From Manduca sexta (taxonomy: Eukaryota; Arthropoda; Insecta; Lepidoptera; Sphingidae): a stretch of DNA of 64,000 bases. The DNA lies in contig NC_051141.1 of the NCBI RefSeq assembly GCF_014839805.1, positions 7,324,777-7,388,776 of the forward strand. The letters run 5' to 3'. The notes below the pieces were generated by a model. That model did not search any database. It had not been told where the DNA came from and worked only from the letters and a program-made list of their open reading frames with translations. Positions 26,471 through 37,573 of the stretch are shown here, in pieces; the stretch's first letter is position 1; every line of letters begins with the position of its first letter. The translations under genes were made by a program, and so were the position numbers.

Positions 26471-27185
26471 AACCAGGCTCTATTGCACATTAAATTTGTA
26501 AATCTGAGTCATTTGTGTAAAAGTTATACAGTTTCTTGATATCACACAGCAGTTCCATCCATAATCGAGGGCATCGAGCGCTAAATTAGGTAATTTGAAC
26601 AAATGTCACTTCGTTCTTCCCTTTTCATATTTCCCTTGTAGGAATCTTCAGCCGTTTTTTCTTTTTGTGGATATTCGATGTTTTTATTTTGTATTTATCC
26701 AGCATGCGTGAAACGAGGGATCTGTGAAGTGTCTGTTTGAAAGCGAGACAATGCCCGTAACAGACAAATTGACTAGTACAAGGTTGGCTGAAATGATCCT
26801 AGCATGCGTGATGTTGCTGTCTACCCTACATAGTATGACATGGCTTAATCGTATTTTAATCCTGCATTGAATTAACATAGTTTTGCTTTTGTTGAATGGC
26901 TTACGAATTAAATGTTTTTTTATTTTAAGTTTACTGTGTTTAATGTTTTCAACGTGTGTACTGCATTTATATAAAACATGAGGAATTTCATTGAACGTTA
27001 TATTTGCAAAAATAAATACTTATGTTAGAGACATTTATGGCAATTCTATCGAACATAAAACATTTTGGGTTTTGAGTTGGATTTTTTTTTTATTTAATCT
27101 AAATAAAAATAAAGTAAAAAAGTAGTTGGTAACTTATAAATGTAATTAATCCGGAAATATCCCAATCGCATCGTTTCTTAAATAC
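26471..27185. other. Non-coding stretch, nothing recognised
   Basis: No supported feature. Confidence 0.4.
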
Positions 27186-27434
27186 TAGCTTTTGCTCGCG
27201 GCTTCGCCCGCGTGGAAGAGTTTTCCGGCATATTTTTTTCCACTAGCTTGATATATATCGTTACCAAATTACACAAACTCATTATAAATTGTAGCCTATG
27301 TTTTATTCTGATGTATAACTAATATTACTGTAAAGTTTTATCCAAATCCGTTTAGTAGTTTTTTCGTGAAAGAGGAACAAACATACATACATACAACCTC
27401 ACAAACTTTCGCATTTATAATATTAGTAAGATAT
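27186..27434 (+). repeat. Family L interspersed repeat, short form
   Basis: Head 'ctagcttttgctcgcggctt' with 'cgcccgcgtggaa', middle 'tgtagcctatgttttattct', 'aagttttatccaaatccgtt', a (CATA)n run, and end 'tcgcatttataatattagta'. This is the classic short form of this lepidopteran repeat. Confidence 0.75.
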
Positions 27435-28214
27435 GTAGGAATATTAATCATTTCAATAAATACCAATAAGTTCTGTTACATATTTTACATTAGAGTTAAA
27501 AGCTATAACGTTGTAATATGAAAATCAATGAAAAATATTACATTTTTAAGGTATTTTGTGTAATTTTTCATATTTTAATGGATTGCTCTAATACAGCTTT
27601 TTTATCGCTTGAATAGCTCATTTATCATGGACTTTTTTGCCAATTAAGGTCATTACAGCTTGACTACATTATAGCCTCGATTATAAAGATTATGGAGACT
27701 TAGCTTAAGTACAACATGCTTCTTGGTCTAATTTTTTAAATAAAATAATGATATTTTTAAATGCATTATTATTTTTCACAGTTGTACTAAATATTAAAAT
27801 GTTACATAGACTTGAATATTATATAGTTCATAATTTTATGAAACAAAGAACATAAAATAATTCAAAAAGTTTTCTAAATGCAATTTTACAACCGAACTAG
27901 CCATTATAAGATAATTTAGAAAAAGGAACTTGTCAAGTATCTAAAATATTTTCTCTGCATGCGAGCACCAGTTCAAACTAGATGTAAAGAACGTCATAGT
28001 TATAATATGATATAATTCCTTAAACAAGAATCAAATAAAACACCATCTACACGAAGAAACTTCTCATCTCACCAATCTAGGGTAACAAACCCTAATTTAT
28101 AGGTCTTATGATCTGAAATTTCGTAAACAGGTTAGATATTTAAAAAAAAGTGTATAGGAGAAATCAAAAGAATTAGACATGGAAAATGAACAACTGTGTA
28201 GCCATAAGCTATTA
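27435..28214. other. Non-coding stretch, nothing recognised
   Basis: AT-rich; no supported feature. Confidence 0.4.
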
Positions 28215-28300
28215 TAGCTACCCACTGTATCTAATGGTAAGTGGAGTGGGGACCAATAGAATGTCGAATGACGAGAGGTGATTATGTCTTGGCAGTCAAC
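28215..28300 (-). repeat. Interspersed repeat, family C fragment
   Basis: Read on the minus strand it gives 'cacctctcgtcattcgacat', 'tctattggtccccactccac' and 'ttaccattagatacagtgg', matching the block order at 20240-20395 and 47985-48115. Confidence 0.55.
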
Positions 28301-31300
28301 ACAATTCTGTAGGAACAAGATAGACACAGACCGATCCCGGGACGCGACATACTTACGTGGGTCACTATGTCGGATTTTAACACCTTGTGTACGGTGGGAT
28401 AATAAATATTTCCTACCACTACCAATAATGCTTAAGGCTTATTTGAGTGAATTTATTAAGCAGGATAAAATTATAGCTAATTAGCCTTGGTGTTCTATTA
28501 TATGATAGGGCATAGGACCTCTCTTGTTTTAGTTTAATTGGATTAAAAATTGTTACCGGGCGTTTCTTAACATCAACGTACGCGCAGAAAACGTAATAAT
28601 TATTATAAGTTGTGCACGTTTTAATAATAATAATGTTAATTGCGTATACGTATGAGTATTATATCTTTGAGCCCTATGCATGCACACTTAAAATAAATAT
28701 TTTTTTATACATTGTTTAGACAATATTTTAAATTTATTTTCGTTAAAAAAGTTCTACTAGGTTGTCCTATTATTTATTTTGTAGTTCTACGTAATATTAA
28801 ATCTAAGTTAAATTAGTAACGTATGTAAACGTAACAATGACATAAGTACCTTATCAAAAATTATGTTGAAATCTGTAATCATGTTTATCGGTATTTTATC
28901 TCCTTGAAGTTAATTAACACGATAAAAAGTAAAACGACGTAAGTCAAAAACATAGATTAGCTAGTTAAAAGTTTATCGATAAAAAGGCTAAATTATTGTA
29001 CTAACCAAATATAAGTAATTTTATTAAGTCCTATTCAAATTACGAAAATAAACGTCCATTGCCAAACAGTCATAATGAAGTTTAACACAAAGAAAAGTTG
29101 TGTAACGCGTGGATACAAATATATATACGTTGACATCTGTTCCCGACGCAATATTTGGTAGGTACGTAGGGTGCGCAATGAGACCTACAGGGCAAGGGCT
29201 AGCCGGTAAATCAATACAGCTGTCCAATTTCCTAGAAAAGGGGCCACACCGATGCACTAGCGCCACGCACATGCAATCAGTTAAACTCAGTCTGGCGATC
29301 TGTTACTCTCCGTCAGCATTAGCATTTTTTGTCTTCCCGTGTTACTAAGCCAACAGGTGTTTAGTTCGATCTACATCCTTAAACTATCAGTGCTCTTGTC
29401 CGTATAACGGATTAGGTGAGTTTAGTGACATGAAAGTGTGATGTTGATGAGTTTTGCAGAGCGTATTTTATCTTTCCCGTTCAGTTCGGAATGTGTAAAT
29501 GCGTTACGATTTCTATGTAATTTACAGGCGTTGTTTGAGTGTATGAGTGCTTTGTTTTAACGAATACCTAAAGTAAACTCAAGTTGTTAATACTGTGCAT
29601 TTATACTTGGTTTTGAACTTTGGTCTGTGCGAATCTCAGCCTGTGCCCGCTACCCTAAGATACAGACGCGTCTTTGCATATTTGCCTTAATAAGATACTT
29701 TTGTTTTGTGTTAGTAAAGAATATTTGCTCTTAACGTGTATGCGGCGTATATAACAAAGGAAGTAGGAACAAAGGTAGGATGGGTGTGTTAATTTACCAG
29801 GCTAGGTCTTTGCCCGGGCCGAATCAATAAATCCAGGTCTCAGTTCTAGGAACTGCACAGGTTTATCGATTTTTAGGTGCGCATCGGTAAAGTTCGGCTA
29901 ATGTGGCGCCATCTAGCACTCCTATCGTATTGAGCCTGCGCCGACAGCCCGGGAAAACGAGCTGCAATAATTTTTTTTATTCCCCTCGCGAATTCATTGC
30001 TTGTTTCTTTTTTGTGCATATCATACTTATTTAGTGGTGTGTCGAATGTTGGTTCTTTAATGAAGTGGCTGCCGCTGCCATCAAATATTAAAGTAATTAC
30101 AAGATTTGTAACGTGTATAGAAAGTTTCCAACGGTTCGTAAAACTTCGGTTTATTAAGTGTTAACTGCTAACAATTTAGGGTAAGCATGATTTAAAGCAA
30201 TAGCGTATTGACTAAATTATATTATTGTTGTTTGAGAAGAATTTATCTTACCAAACATTATTTTTAAACTTTATCTTAAAGTTCAATATTTGTCAAAATA
30301 TCGGAAACCATTTTATATAGTGACAAGTGCTGCCATCTACGAAAGCTAAAATAGTTCTTTGAAATTGTGAGACTGTTAGACGATTTCCATTCGTATATAA
30401 CGTATTTTGGAAGAACAAGACATTCAAGAAGATAATAAGCATCTTAGGACTACGATCAGTGTTAGATAATTAGATACTCAGTGAAATTACAAGCGTAAGT
30501 GAGTTTTAATAGTAATAAAAAAATACTACAATGTTTTGTTACTTCTTCTATTATAAAATTTTATAGAATGTGATATTATGTTTTTATTTAAAAAAAAAAA
30601 TATTTTTCATGCAATGATTAAATCAAAATTTTAAAATTAATTGGGCTTCAAGGATTCCGTTACCTTACAATACGTTATTCTTGCTTTTATTTCTTTGGGA
30701 CTGCGTAGATAGTCAACATGTTACTCAAAATGGCGGCTACGATCTGTTAGTATTTAGCTGACATATAATTACTACTAAACTGAAAGTTGCTTCAACTTGA
30801 AACAAGTAATTTCGCGTACAATAAATCAAAAGATTTTCGTCGTAGGCGTGGTTTCCTTAATTCTGCCATCAGTGCTAAGATCTTTACCGAAGCGCAGTAT
30901 TGCTCGTTAACAAAATGAATGGTAGATATTATATTCCACATATAATAGAAAATATATTTGTAACTCTAATCCCACTTCCCTTACCTACAGTGAATTTCTT
31001 CCGTCCTTATCTTAATTTTATTAATACTTATAATCAAGACCAACTTTATTATGCTTAACGATTTTTTTTATTTACATTATCCGTATCGACGGCAGTAAAG
31101 AACAAAGCTTGCTTCTCGAAATGGATAAATAATTCATACATAATTTAGGAGAACATAATATAGAGGGTACTGACCCTGGATATTCTAGCTTAATTGTGAG
31201 GTTTATATTTTTTTTAAAAAAGACCAGATTTTGCTGTCTACTTTGCATAAAATAAATAACTAACTGAGTTACCTGCCAGAATATGTTTAGTTTTGACTTT

Positions 31301-32359
31301 CTAATAAGTAATTCCCAAATAATTTGACCTATAAAACTAGATATGTTTTCTGTATTATAATATATATAGTATATTACGACAATAATCGAAGGATAACTGA
31401 TTCTACTTCCAAATATTGTAATTGTGTCAAATTACTTCGGGTATGGGTATGGATGTTGCAGATATAAGTATTATTAAAACGTGAGGTTTTAGAGATCTAG
31501 AAAAAAAAGTTTAATGTTTCTTTTGATATTATCAAAATCATAATCCAAAAAAATGTATATATTTTAGAAACATAACATTTCCAAGTAGTTCGTAATATTT
31601 TTTTAAACAATTAAAATAATTAAGTAATCAAATCTTATATATTCAATGTCGATACACTTCATTAAACCTTATTATTTTTAGATAAACTGAAATTTACCAA
31701 TAAAAAAATTTACTTCTCACTTTATTTCTTCACGAAATGTTCAAATTGTACACAAGCTGTAAGCATACAAAGAAACTGAACTGTACTAAAATATTTATAA
31801 TTTATAGCCAAATAAAACTAAGTTCAGTTTTTATTACAACAAACAAACTATTTACAAATTTCTAACTACTTACATATTAAATAACTACTAAAGTAATACC
31901 TAGTTTCATTATCTAAAACAGGTGTAGGTTTCTCTATTTACGCGATAAAATGTAAGTAAAAATATTTTATGAAAAATAAAAAACACTAGATAAAATAAGG
32001 AATTTCGGGTTCAATTATGTAAAAAGTGAATTTCGCCAAAATGCAGTTGTTTTGTTCTCTGCTCCCGTCGCTACAGTCTTAATCAAGTCAAATCTTAATT
32101 AAGTCAAGAAATTATGATCGATTACGTGTTTTTTGGCAATATTGTAAATATTTTAATACCGTCATTAAAATGTAGAGTTTCAAATCTTTTAACTTCGGGT
32201 CTAAAACGTAGCAGTGTCGGCCGCTATTGTTAGCGACGTCATCGCACATGAACATTGCATCGTCAGTAATGCAAAATAATAAATTTATAGTAACGACTGC
32301 ATGAAACATTCAACATCAGATGGCATGCACTCATAACTTAAAAAAACTGTGGTTAAAAG
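28301..32359. other. Long non-coding stretch, nothing recognised
   Basis: About 4 kb of AT-rich sequence. A GC-richer patch near 29860-29960 ('ggcgccatctagcactcc') has no exon signals that I trust. Several short open frames are not convincing. Confidence 0.45.
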
Positions 32360-32410
32360 ATAGCCTGAACACTCAATTTATATTTCACATAAATTGAGTG
32401 TTCAGGCTAT
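32360..32410. repeat. Perfect 21-bp hairpin
   Basis: 32360-32380 and 32390-32410 are exact reverse complements around a 9-base loop 'tatttcaca'. It lies about 30 bp upstream of a SINE. Confidence 0.85.
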
Positions 32411-32438
32411 TCATTATTTAATCGTCGATTTATCCGAA

Positions 32439-32763
32439 GCGGCGATAGCCTAGTTGAGTGTGGAACGGACTGCCGAGACGAATGTCCGCAGGTTCAAATC
32501 CCAAGGGCACACACCTCTGACTTTTTTAAAATCATGTGTGTATTCTTAGTGAATTTATCGTTCGCTTAAACGGTGAAGGAAAACATCGTGAGGAAACCTG
32601 CACATCTGAGAAGTTCTCTGTATGAATTTCGAAGGTGTGTGAAGTCTACCAATCCGCACTAGGCCAGCGTGGTGGACTAAGGCCTAATCCCTCTCAGTAG
32701 TAGAGGAGGCCCGTGCTCATCAGTGGGCAAGTATATAATACAGGGCTGATATTATTATTATTA
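32439..32763 (+). repeat. tRNA-derived SINE (family A), full length
   Basis: Intact layout: box A 'tagcctagttg', box B 'ggttcaaatcc', body, 'cgtgctcatcagtgggcaa' and an (ATT)n tail. Flanked by an 8-bp direct repeat 'ttatccga' (32430-32437 and 32761-32768). Close in sequence to the copies at 21444 and 37238, so it is relatively young. Confidence 0.92.
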
Positions 32764-32939
32764 TCCGATATATATTTTGGATCTCGTAGTGCTAAAGTCA
32801 ACCACTTTTTTCTTAAATCTTTTGATTTTACCACGATTTTGGAATGAACAGTTTATCGGGATTATGTAGTATTGAGTTTTTACATAAAGGCACCGAACAA
32901 TATTTAGATTGATTTTTGCAGAAAAAGTACATACATACG

Positions 32940-33210
32940 TAGTAGTAGTAGTATCACGTCTCTATCCCATAGGGGTAGGCACAGATTATAGATTGTGATT
33001 GTTGCATACTTCTTTCGCGTCCTCCACCTCCCTTAATGTTTTAATGTATTCCCGCCGGTTCAGGGTTCTTGTGACTTGGCCTTTATTAAGAATGTCAGAT
33101 ATCCGATATTCGAAGGTTCGGTGCAGTCGACCCCTACCGGTCTTCCATCTACTACTGCAGAAACAGTAACAGATATAAATCCAAACAATTTGTTTTGTTG
33201 TAAGATGCAA
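32940..33210 (-). pseudogene. Decayed retroelement pol C-terminus and 3' tail
   Basis: On the minus strand the open frame 32986-33210 ends with a stretch like 'REYIKTLREVEDAKEVCNN'. This fits the C-terminal tail of retroelement polymerase proteins that I recall from Lepidoptera, in which a conserved 'VC.DR..WR' motif follows. A frameshift leaves the tail out of frame. The 3' flank has 'cctatgggatagagacgtga' and (CTA)n plus (GTAT)n runs. Confidence 0.45.
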
Positions 33211-33471
33211 GCTCTTTGGTTGTAGGTTGTCACAACTGTTACGTATGTTTGTATATGTGCGATGACGTCACACAGGGATAATATCACATAATTAATTGCA
33301 TTTTGTACCATGTAAATTGTTTTTACCAACATATACACCAATTTTATTTACAATCTATTAAATTCTATCTACGTTTTAAGCCTTTCATTAGTTTAGCTAT
33401 ATCTAAAACAAAATAACATGTACATATATGCCTGAGGGATTTAAGAGGCTATTTTATATACTAACTAGCTT
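33211..33471. other. Non-coding, nothing recognised
   Basis: No supported feature. Confidence 0.4.
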
Positions 33472-33800
33472 AATGTTATTCCGGGCAAAATTTTTCTGAT
33501 ATAATAGTTACGCTATATATTTTCCTGGGATAGAAAGTTGTCAATGTATTTCCCAGGGTCTCATACTATCTTCATACCAAATTTTATCGAAATCCGTTGG
33601 TTAGTTTGTGAGTTTATCGCGTTCAGTCGGACAGGCGGATGTGGCTGAGGTCTTTGATTTATAATATATTTTTTTAAATTTTTTTTGAGGAACAATTCCT
33701 TCACCCATGATTGTTGCATAACTTTAACCGTTTACGCAGTGCACGAAATGGAATCTACCAAAAGTAATATTACACAAGTCGACAAAAAATTTTTTTTTTT
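33472..33800 (+). repeat. Family L interspersed element, left half
   Basis: Blocks 'accaaattttatcgaaatcc', 'cagtcggacaggcggatgtg', 'catgattgttgcataacttt' and 'ggaatctaccaaaagtaata' follow the family L order and then break off in a T-rich run near 33790-33800. The right half resumes near 34755, so about 950 bp are inserted between them. Confidence 0.7.
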
Positions 33801-34084
33801 GTGTTTCTGTTCTAATGCTTGAATTCTGATTCCAAACATCGAAAAACACTCGGATATTCATTTTTAACTCTTAAAGTTTGCTTTTGTCTGATTTATGTTG
33901 ATAAGTACGTTTTGAAGATTTTAATTGATTCTTATGAGCAATAGGCGGTAGCATTTTGATCATTTTAATTGCAAATTGTGAATTATGTCTGAACGGCAGT
34001 AGTGAGTGTTTACTAGTCTATTACTATTTAAAAAAGTATATTTGAGTTGTAACAACCGACTTTTATGTCGTACTTGGTTAGAAA

Positions 34085-34297
34085 ATGGCACCAAGAAAGT
34101 GTAAACAGGATGTTGATTAATTCTGTTTTATTTGCGGTGAATTTATTAAAGTAAGAAGCAAAAAATTTGCTTTGGCAACGATTTTGAAGCATTGCGAAGC
34201 CTATGACGCTTATTATAACCTCAAAATACGGAATCAAGATAAGAAATGGGTGCCTCACGGTGCTTGTGTTAATTTTAAATTGGAAAATATAATGTGA
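34085..34297 (+). pseudogene. N-terminal piece of transposon-associated zinc-finger protein
   Basis: From the ATG the frame gives 'MAPRKCKQDVD', a stop (34118-34120), then 'FCFICGEFIKVRSKKF', a stretch around 'YDAYYNLKIRNQDKKWVPH', and 'GACVNFK'. This opening (M-P-R-K, a CxxC knuckle in F-C-x-I-C-G-E, a D-Q-D-K-x-W-x-P-H block, then a second cysteine cluster) is known to me from a large family of unnamed, repeat-borne proteins in aphids, hydra and moths. The second cluster has lost one cysteine (Phe instead). A premature stop and loss of the central domain make it non-functional. I do not know the biochemical role of the family. Confidence 0.65.
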
Positions 34298-34347
34298 AAG
34301 TGAAACCAATAGTAGAGCCTAAATAAATATTGATGCTACCGTTACAT

Positions 34348-34740
34348 ATAAAGTTAGGGCTAATGAAGCAATTTGTGTAAGCTTTAGATCATAATTCTGA
34401 AGCTATCGAATATTCAATGAGATTTTTTTCCAAATTATCTGAAGCTAAAGTTGAAACTGGTATTTTCGTTGGACCACAAATAAAACAAATAATGAGAAGC
34501 GATAATTTCACAAAATTCCTTATTGCTCACGAAAAATAATCCTGGAAACGTCTGAAAGCAGTAGTCAATTGTTTTTTTGGAAATCACAGAGTCGACAATT
34601 ATGAAGAGTTCTTTGAAACTATGCTTGAAAGTTTTAAATTGATGGGCTGCAGAATGTCCCATAAACTCCATATGCTACATGCTCACCTGGACAAATTTAA
34701 ATATAATATGGGTGCCTATTCAGAGGAGCAGGGAGATCCG
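34348..34740 (+). pseudogene. C-terminal piece of the same transposon-associated protein
   Basis: In one frame the sequence reads 'KLGLMKQFV', stop, 'ALDHNSEA', then 'GIFVGPQIKQIMRSDNF', a stop, 'SWKRLKAVVNCFFGNHRVD', and 'LMGCRMSHKLHMLHAHLD' followed by 'GAYSEEQGD'. The blocks L-G-L-M-K, G-I-F-V-G-P-Q-I, N-Y-x-E, K-x-H-x-L-H-x-H-L-D and S-E-E-x-G-[DE] are the C-terminal signature of the family recognised at 34085. Only about 50 bp separate it from the N-terminal piece, so several hundred central codons are missing. Two in-frame stops show decay. Confidence 0.65.
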
Positions 34741-34754
34741 ACCGGTGTTATATA

Positions 34755-34988
34755 CCGTTTTTGCAACAACTGTCGTAACTGCTCCGCACCTTTTCGTCAT
34801 AGCGTGATGGTATATAGCCTATAGCCTTCCATAAACAAAAGGCTATCCAACACTAAAAGAATTATTAAGTTCGAACCATCGATATATATGTACTAAATGG
34901 TTCGAACCAGTAATTCTCGTTATTACCGCGTTCAAACAAACAAAGAAACAAACAAACTTTTCAGCTTTAAGTATATAATAGTATAGAT
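34755..34988 (+). repeat. Family L interspersed element, right half
   Basis: Resumes with 'cgtttttgcaac', then 'cgtcatagcgtgatggtata', 'gcctatagccttccataaac', 'aggctatccaacactaaaag', a (CAAA)n run and a tail 'tataatagtatagat'. It completes the left half at 33472-33800. An internal segment 'atggttcgaacca' appears duplicated near 34872-34910. Confidence 0.7.
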
Positions 34989-35173
34989 ATAACTCACACC
35001 AGTAAGTAAAGTCTTATTAATTCGAAATATTTAAGATCAAATCAATCATCAAAAAAAATCTGTATTCAACTAGCGTGTGTAAACACTTTCACTGCCCAAA
35101 CTTAATTCTTCTGTAGAATATAATATTATTATTATGAGTGGTAATTAACTTAAATTATATTATTGTTAGCAGA

Positions 35174-35914
35174 TGAAGGAGTAAGTCTGAAGGCTACGTA
35201 GCCGGAGGATTAGTAAAGCAGTACAATGGTCCGCGACACTGAAGACTTGGTGCCGGTCATTCCGGGGGCGGCGTTCTTTGTGATAGACGAACCGCCATCA
35301 CCACCGTCACCTCCGACGCCACCGATGCCACCGACGCCACCAACGCCGCCGACACCACCGCCGCCACCGCGCTCTTCGTCGACGCCCTCTACGCCGCCCG
35401 GCTCTACAACACCCTCGAGCGCATCAACACCGACGCACTCAACAACACCGTCGGACTTATCAAAGTTGTCCACACCGTCATCTCCACGAAGTGCGTCTGA
35501 ATCACCGGCACCCTATTTACCACATGTATATATACCGGCTATAGGTCCGGAACCGACGTCACCGTGTACAACGCCGATGCCGGCTTCCCCGCCTTCATCC
35601 CAGTCGACGACACCTCCCTGTTCCCCGACACCGTCATCACCCCCTGAATCCCTGACGGTATCGTCACTCTCTGCATCTCCGACACCGTCTTCGCCTCCTG
35701 ATTCCCCGACGCCGTCCTCTCCCACTGCAATGACCAAGCAGTTATCACTACGTGCAGTGCGGGCGCTATCACCATCGACTGCGCCCTCGTCGTCGTCGTC
35801 ACCGACACGATCCGACTCGTCGCCGCCGTCCTCGCCGTCACCGCCGACGCCACCGACGCCCGTTTTGTGTTGCTTTGACGTGGCATCAGCGTTGGCGATA
35901 CCTTCAACATCCAA
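35174..35914 (+). CDS. Candidate coding exon, proline/threonine/serine-rich
   Basis: ATG at 35226 opens 229 codons plus two bases before a perfect splice donor GTAAGT at 35915. Without splicing, translation would stop at TAA 35916-35918. A possible acceptor ('ttattgttagcag') ends at 35173, and an in-frame TAA just upstream of the ATG (35214) supports initiation there. The first ~22 residues are ordinary ('MVRDTEDLVPVIPGAAFFVI'). The rest is low-complexity P, T and S with repeats such as 'SPPTPP', 'PTPSSPP' and 'STTP', probably disordered and a good substrate for proline-directed kinases. Nearly every codon is NCN. GC content is far above the flanks. I do not recognise the protein. The low complexity means openness is weaker evidence than usual. 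Confidence 0.5.
35192..35203. other. 12-bp perfect palindrome in candidate 5' UTR
   Basis: 'ggctacgtagcc' reads the same on both strands, 22 bases upstream of the candidate ATG. It could be a dimeric transcription-factor site; this is not established. Confidence 0.3.
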
Positions 35915-35920
35915 GTAAGT
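35915..35920 (+). other. Splice donor GTAAGT
   Basis: Perfect metazoan 5' splice-site hexamer at the end of the open P/T/S-rich frame. The exon would end in phase 2. Confidence 0.5.
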
Positions 35921-36706
35921 TGAATATGGGCATAATTGGGACCATATTATTTTTATTACGTCATCATAACTATGACAATTCAAGAAAAATGGTTTTTCTA
36001 TTTCAGCTTTTGCATCTTCCTAGTTACGCCTGTAGCATTGAATTACTAATTTTTTTATACTAGTACTAGTATAGAATGTTCATGCTACGAGTTAAATTTC
36101 TTTTGCCAAAGAATTACTTAAATTGGCCGGCATGCATCGACATCAATGAGTCTACACTTTATATTTTTAGTAGTTTATGTCAGACGGTTTCGAGCGATAT
36201 TTATCTATTTCCTTTTACTAATTTTTTTTTAGTCTTTCTACGTTGTGATTGCGACGTTGCCGACATTAAAATGTGTAACTTAGAAAAGGGTGTTAAGATA
36301 AAAAAACATTCTAGCTCTTAGTATTTTAATAGGTCGTGATAAACTATTTATATATGTTTCTAATATCTTAAATAAAGTAAATATATAATAATATATAATA
36401 TCTTAAGTACAATATAAATGAAAAGAATTGAAATCGATTAAAATTTAAAAGATTTCATAGACGTGATTTCTATGGCTCATAAAACAAATTCATAGATGTT
36501 TGAATTTATAATAAAATACTACGCTCGTTCAAAATAATGAAAAAAAGAAAGAAATTATCTAGCTTAAACTTAAAATAAAGTTGCAACTAGCAAAGAAGTT
36601 GTAAATACAATAAAGAAACTCAAGTTGCTGAAATTATAATTGAATACACCTAACAGTCACTGTCTTGAAGATTTCTTACGTTTTCGCGAATGTCAGACGT
36701 TGCAAT
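35921..36706. other. Probable intron, no features
   Basis: AT-rich sequence following the donor at 35915. The open frame at 36076-36321 has no recognisable content. Confidence 0.4.
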
Positions 36707-36812
36707 AAGACTATTTTTCTGATTTTATCGCGGTTTTCAGTATTAAATTATTTTCTCCCGATATTTCGAATACTTCACGCCGCAGCCTTCATGCTCTCCC
36801 TTGTGACCATCC
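36707..36812 (-). mobile_element. Penelope-like element terminus, degraded
   Basis: On the minus strand the blocks 'catgaaggctgc', 'ttcgaaatatcgggagaaaa' and 'cgcgataaaatcagaaaaa' appear in order. They match the second copy at 60442-60531. I know the arrangement (CTGAAGA-like, then CGAAACGTCGGGA, then CGCGATAAAATCCGAAAA) from ends of Penelope-like elements, where the first two blocks belong to a hammerhead ribozyme. The ribozyme core here has substitutions. Confidence 0.45.
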
Positions 36813-37237
36813 AATTTCTTTAAATTCTAAAAAAATATTACTTATTGATAATCGAGATAAAGTGGATCAATTGGTATAAGTATGAACTCTAAATAAAATA
36901 TACTGACCATCTCACTTAATGATCCTTCTTGATCTCCGGAATAAGTTACTACCGTATCAATAGATTTTTATTTAACAAGTGGAGCCTGAGATGGCGTTTG
37001 GACTCCGACTCCGGGCGTTGATTGTGCTTTTTAGACATAATTACCGTATATCAAAATATTTCACAAAATCCTTTCAGTCAACAATCAATATCTGGTTAAC
37101 TCTTAACAGCTTGTTTCCTAAATTTAAGTGACCTTTCTTACTTTAGGTCCTATATTTAATAATTTAATCGTTTGTACCAAAGTAAAGTCATTTATAGTTA
37201 TAGTTAATATTTTTTTTTATTTCTTTCACTCTCATAA
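36813..37237. other. Non-coding stretch
   Basis: No supported feature. Confidence 0.4.
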
Positions 37238-37561
37238 GCGGCGATAGCCTAGTTGGGTGTGGAACGGACTGCCAAGACGAATGTCCGCAGGTCCAAATCC
37301 CAAGGGCACACACCTCTGACTTTTCTAAAAAATCATGTGTGTTTTCTTTTTGAATTTATCGTTCGCTTTAACGGTGAAGGAAAACATCGTGAGGAAACCT
37401 GCACATCTGAGAAGTTCTCTTTAGGAATTTCCAAGGTTTGTGAAGTCTACCAATCCGCACTGGGCCAGCGTGGTGGATTAAGGCCTAATCCCTCTCAGTA
37501 GTAGAGGAGGCCCGTGCTCATCAGTGGGCAAGTATATAATATAGGGCTGATATTATTATAC
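37238..37561 (+). repeat. tRNA-derived SINE (family A), full length with 12-bp TSD
   Basis: Head 'gcggcgatagcctagttggg' contains box A (TRGCNNAGYNGG). Box-B region 'gcaggtccaaatcc' has one change from the other copies. Body ends 'cgtgctcatcagtgggcaag' and a short (ATT)n tail. It is flanked by a perfect 12-bp duplication 'tcactctcataa' at 37226-37237 and 37562-37573, the clearest target duplication of any SINE here, so a young insertion. Confidence 0.93.
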
Positions 37562-37573
37562 TCACTCTCATAA

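Larger units (their letters stand above)
33801..34754 (+). mobile_element. Insertion carrying a broken transposon-associated gene
   Basis: This segment separates the two halves of a family L repeat. It holds the pseudogene pieces at 34085-34297 and 34348-34740. The exact ends, terminal repeats and target duplication could not be defined by eye, so the class (DNA transposon or retrocopy) is open. Confidence 0.5.

Noticed and set aside
29109..29348. Overlapping plus and minus frames of about 80 codons
   Set aside because: Neither frame has recognisable content, and both are of chance length for a locally GC-richer patch.
35370..35880. Second plus-strand frame with strong C-ending codons that reads like an ordinary protein
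   Set aside because: Broken by several TGA stops. The C-ending pattern is explained by the middle-position C of Pro/Thr/Ser codons in the open frame.
35513..35983. 156-codon minus-strand frame rich in D, G and V opposite the P/T/S-rich exon
   Set aside because: It is the mirror of NCN codons on the plus strand. The plus-strand frame has an ATG, an upstream stop and a splice donor; this one has none of these signals.
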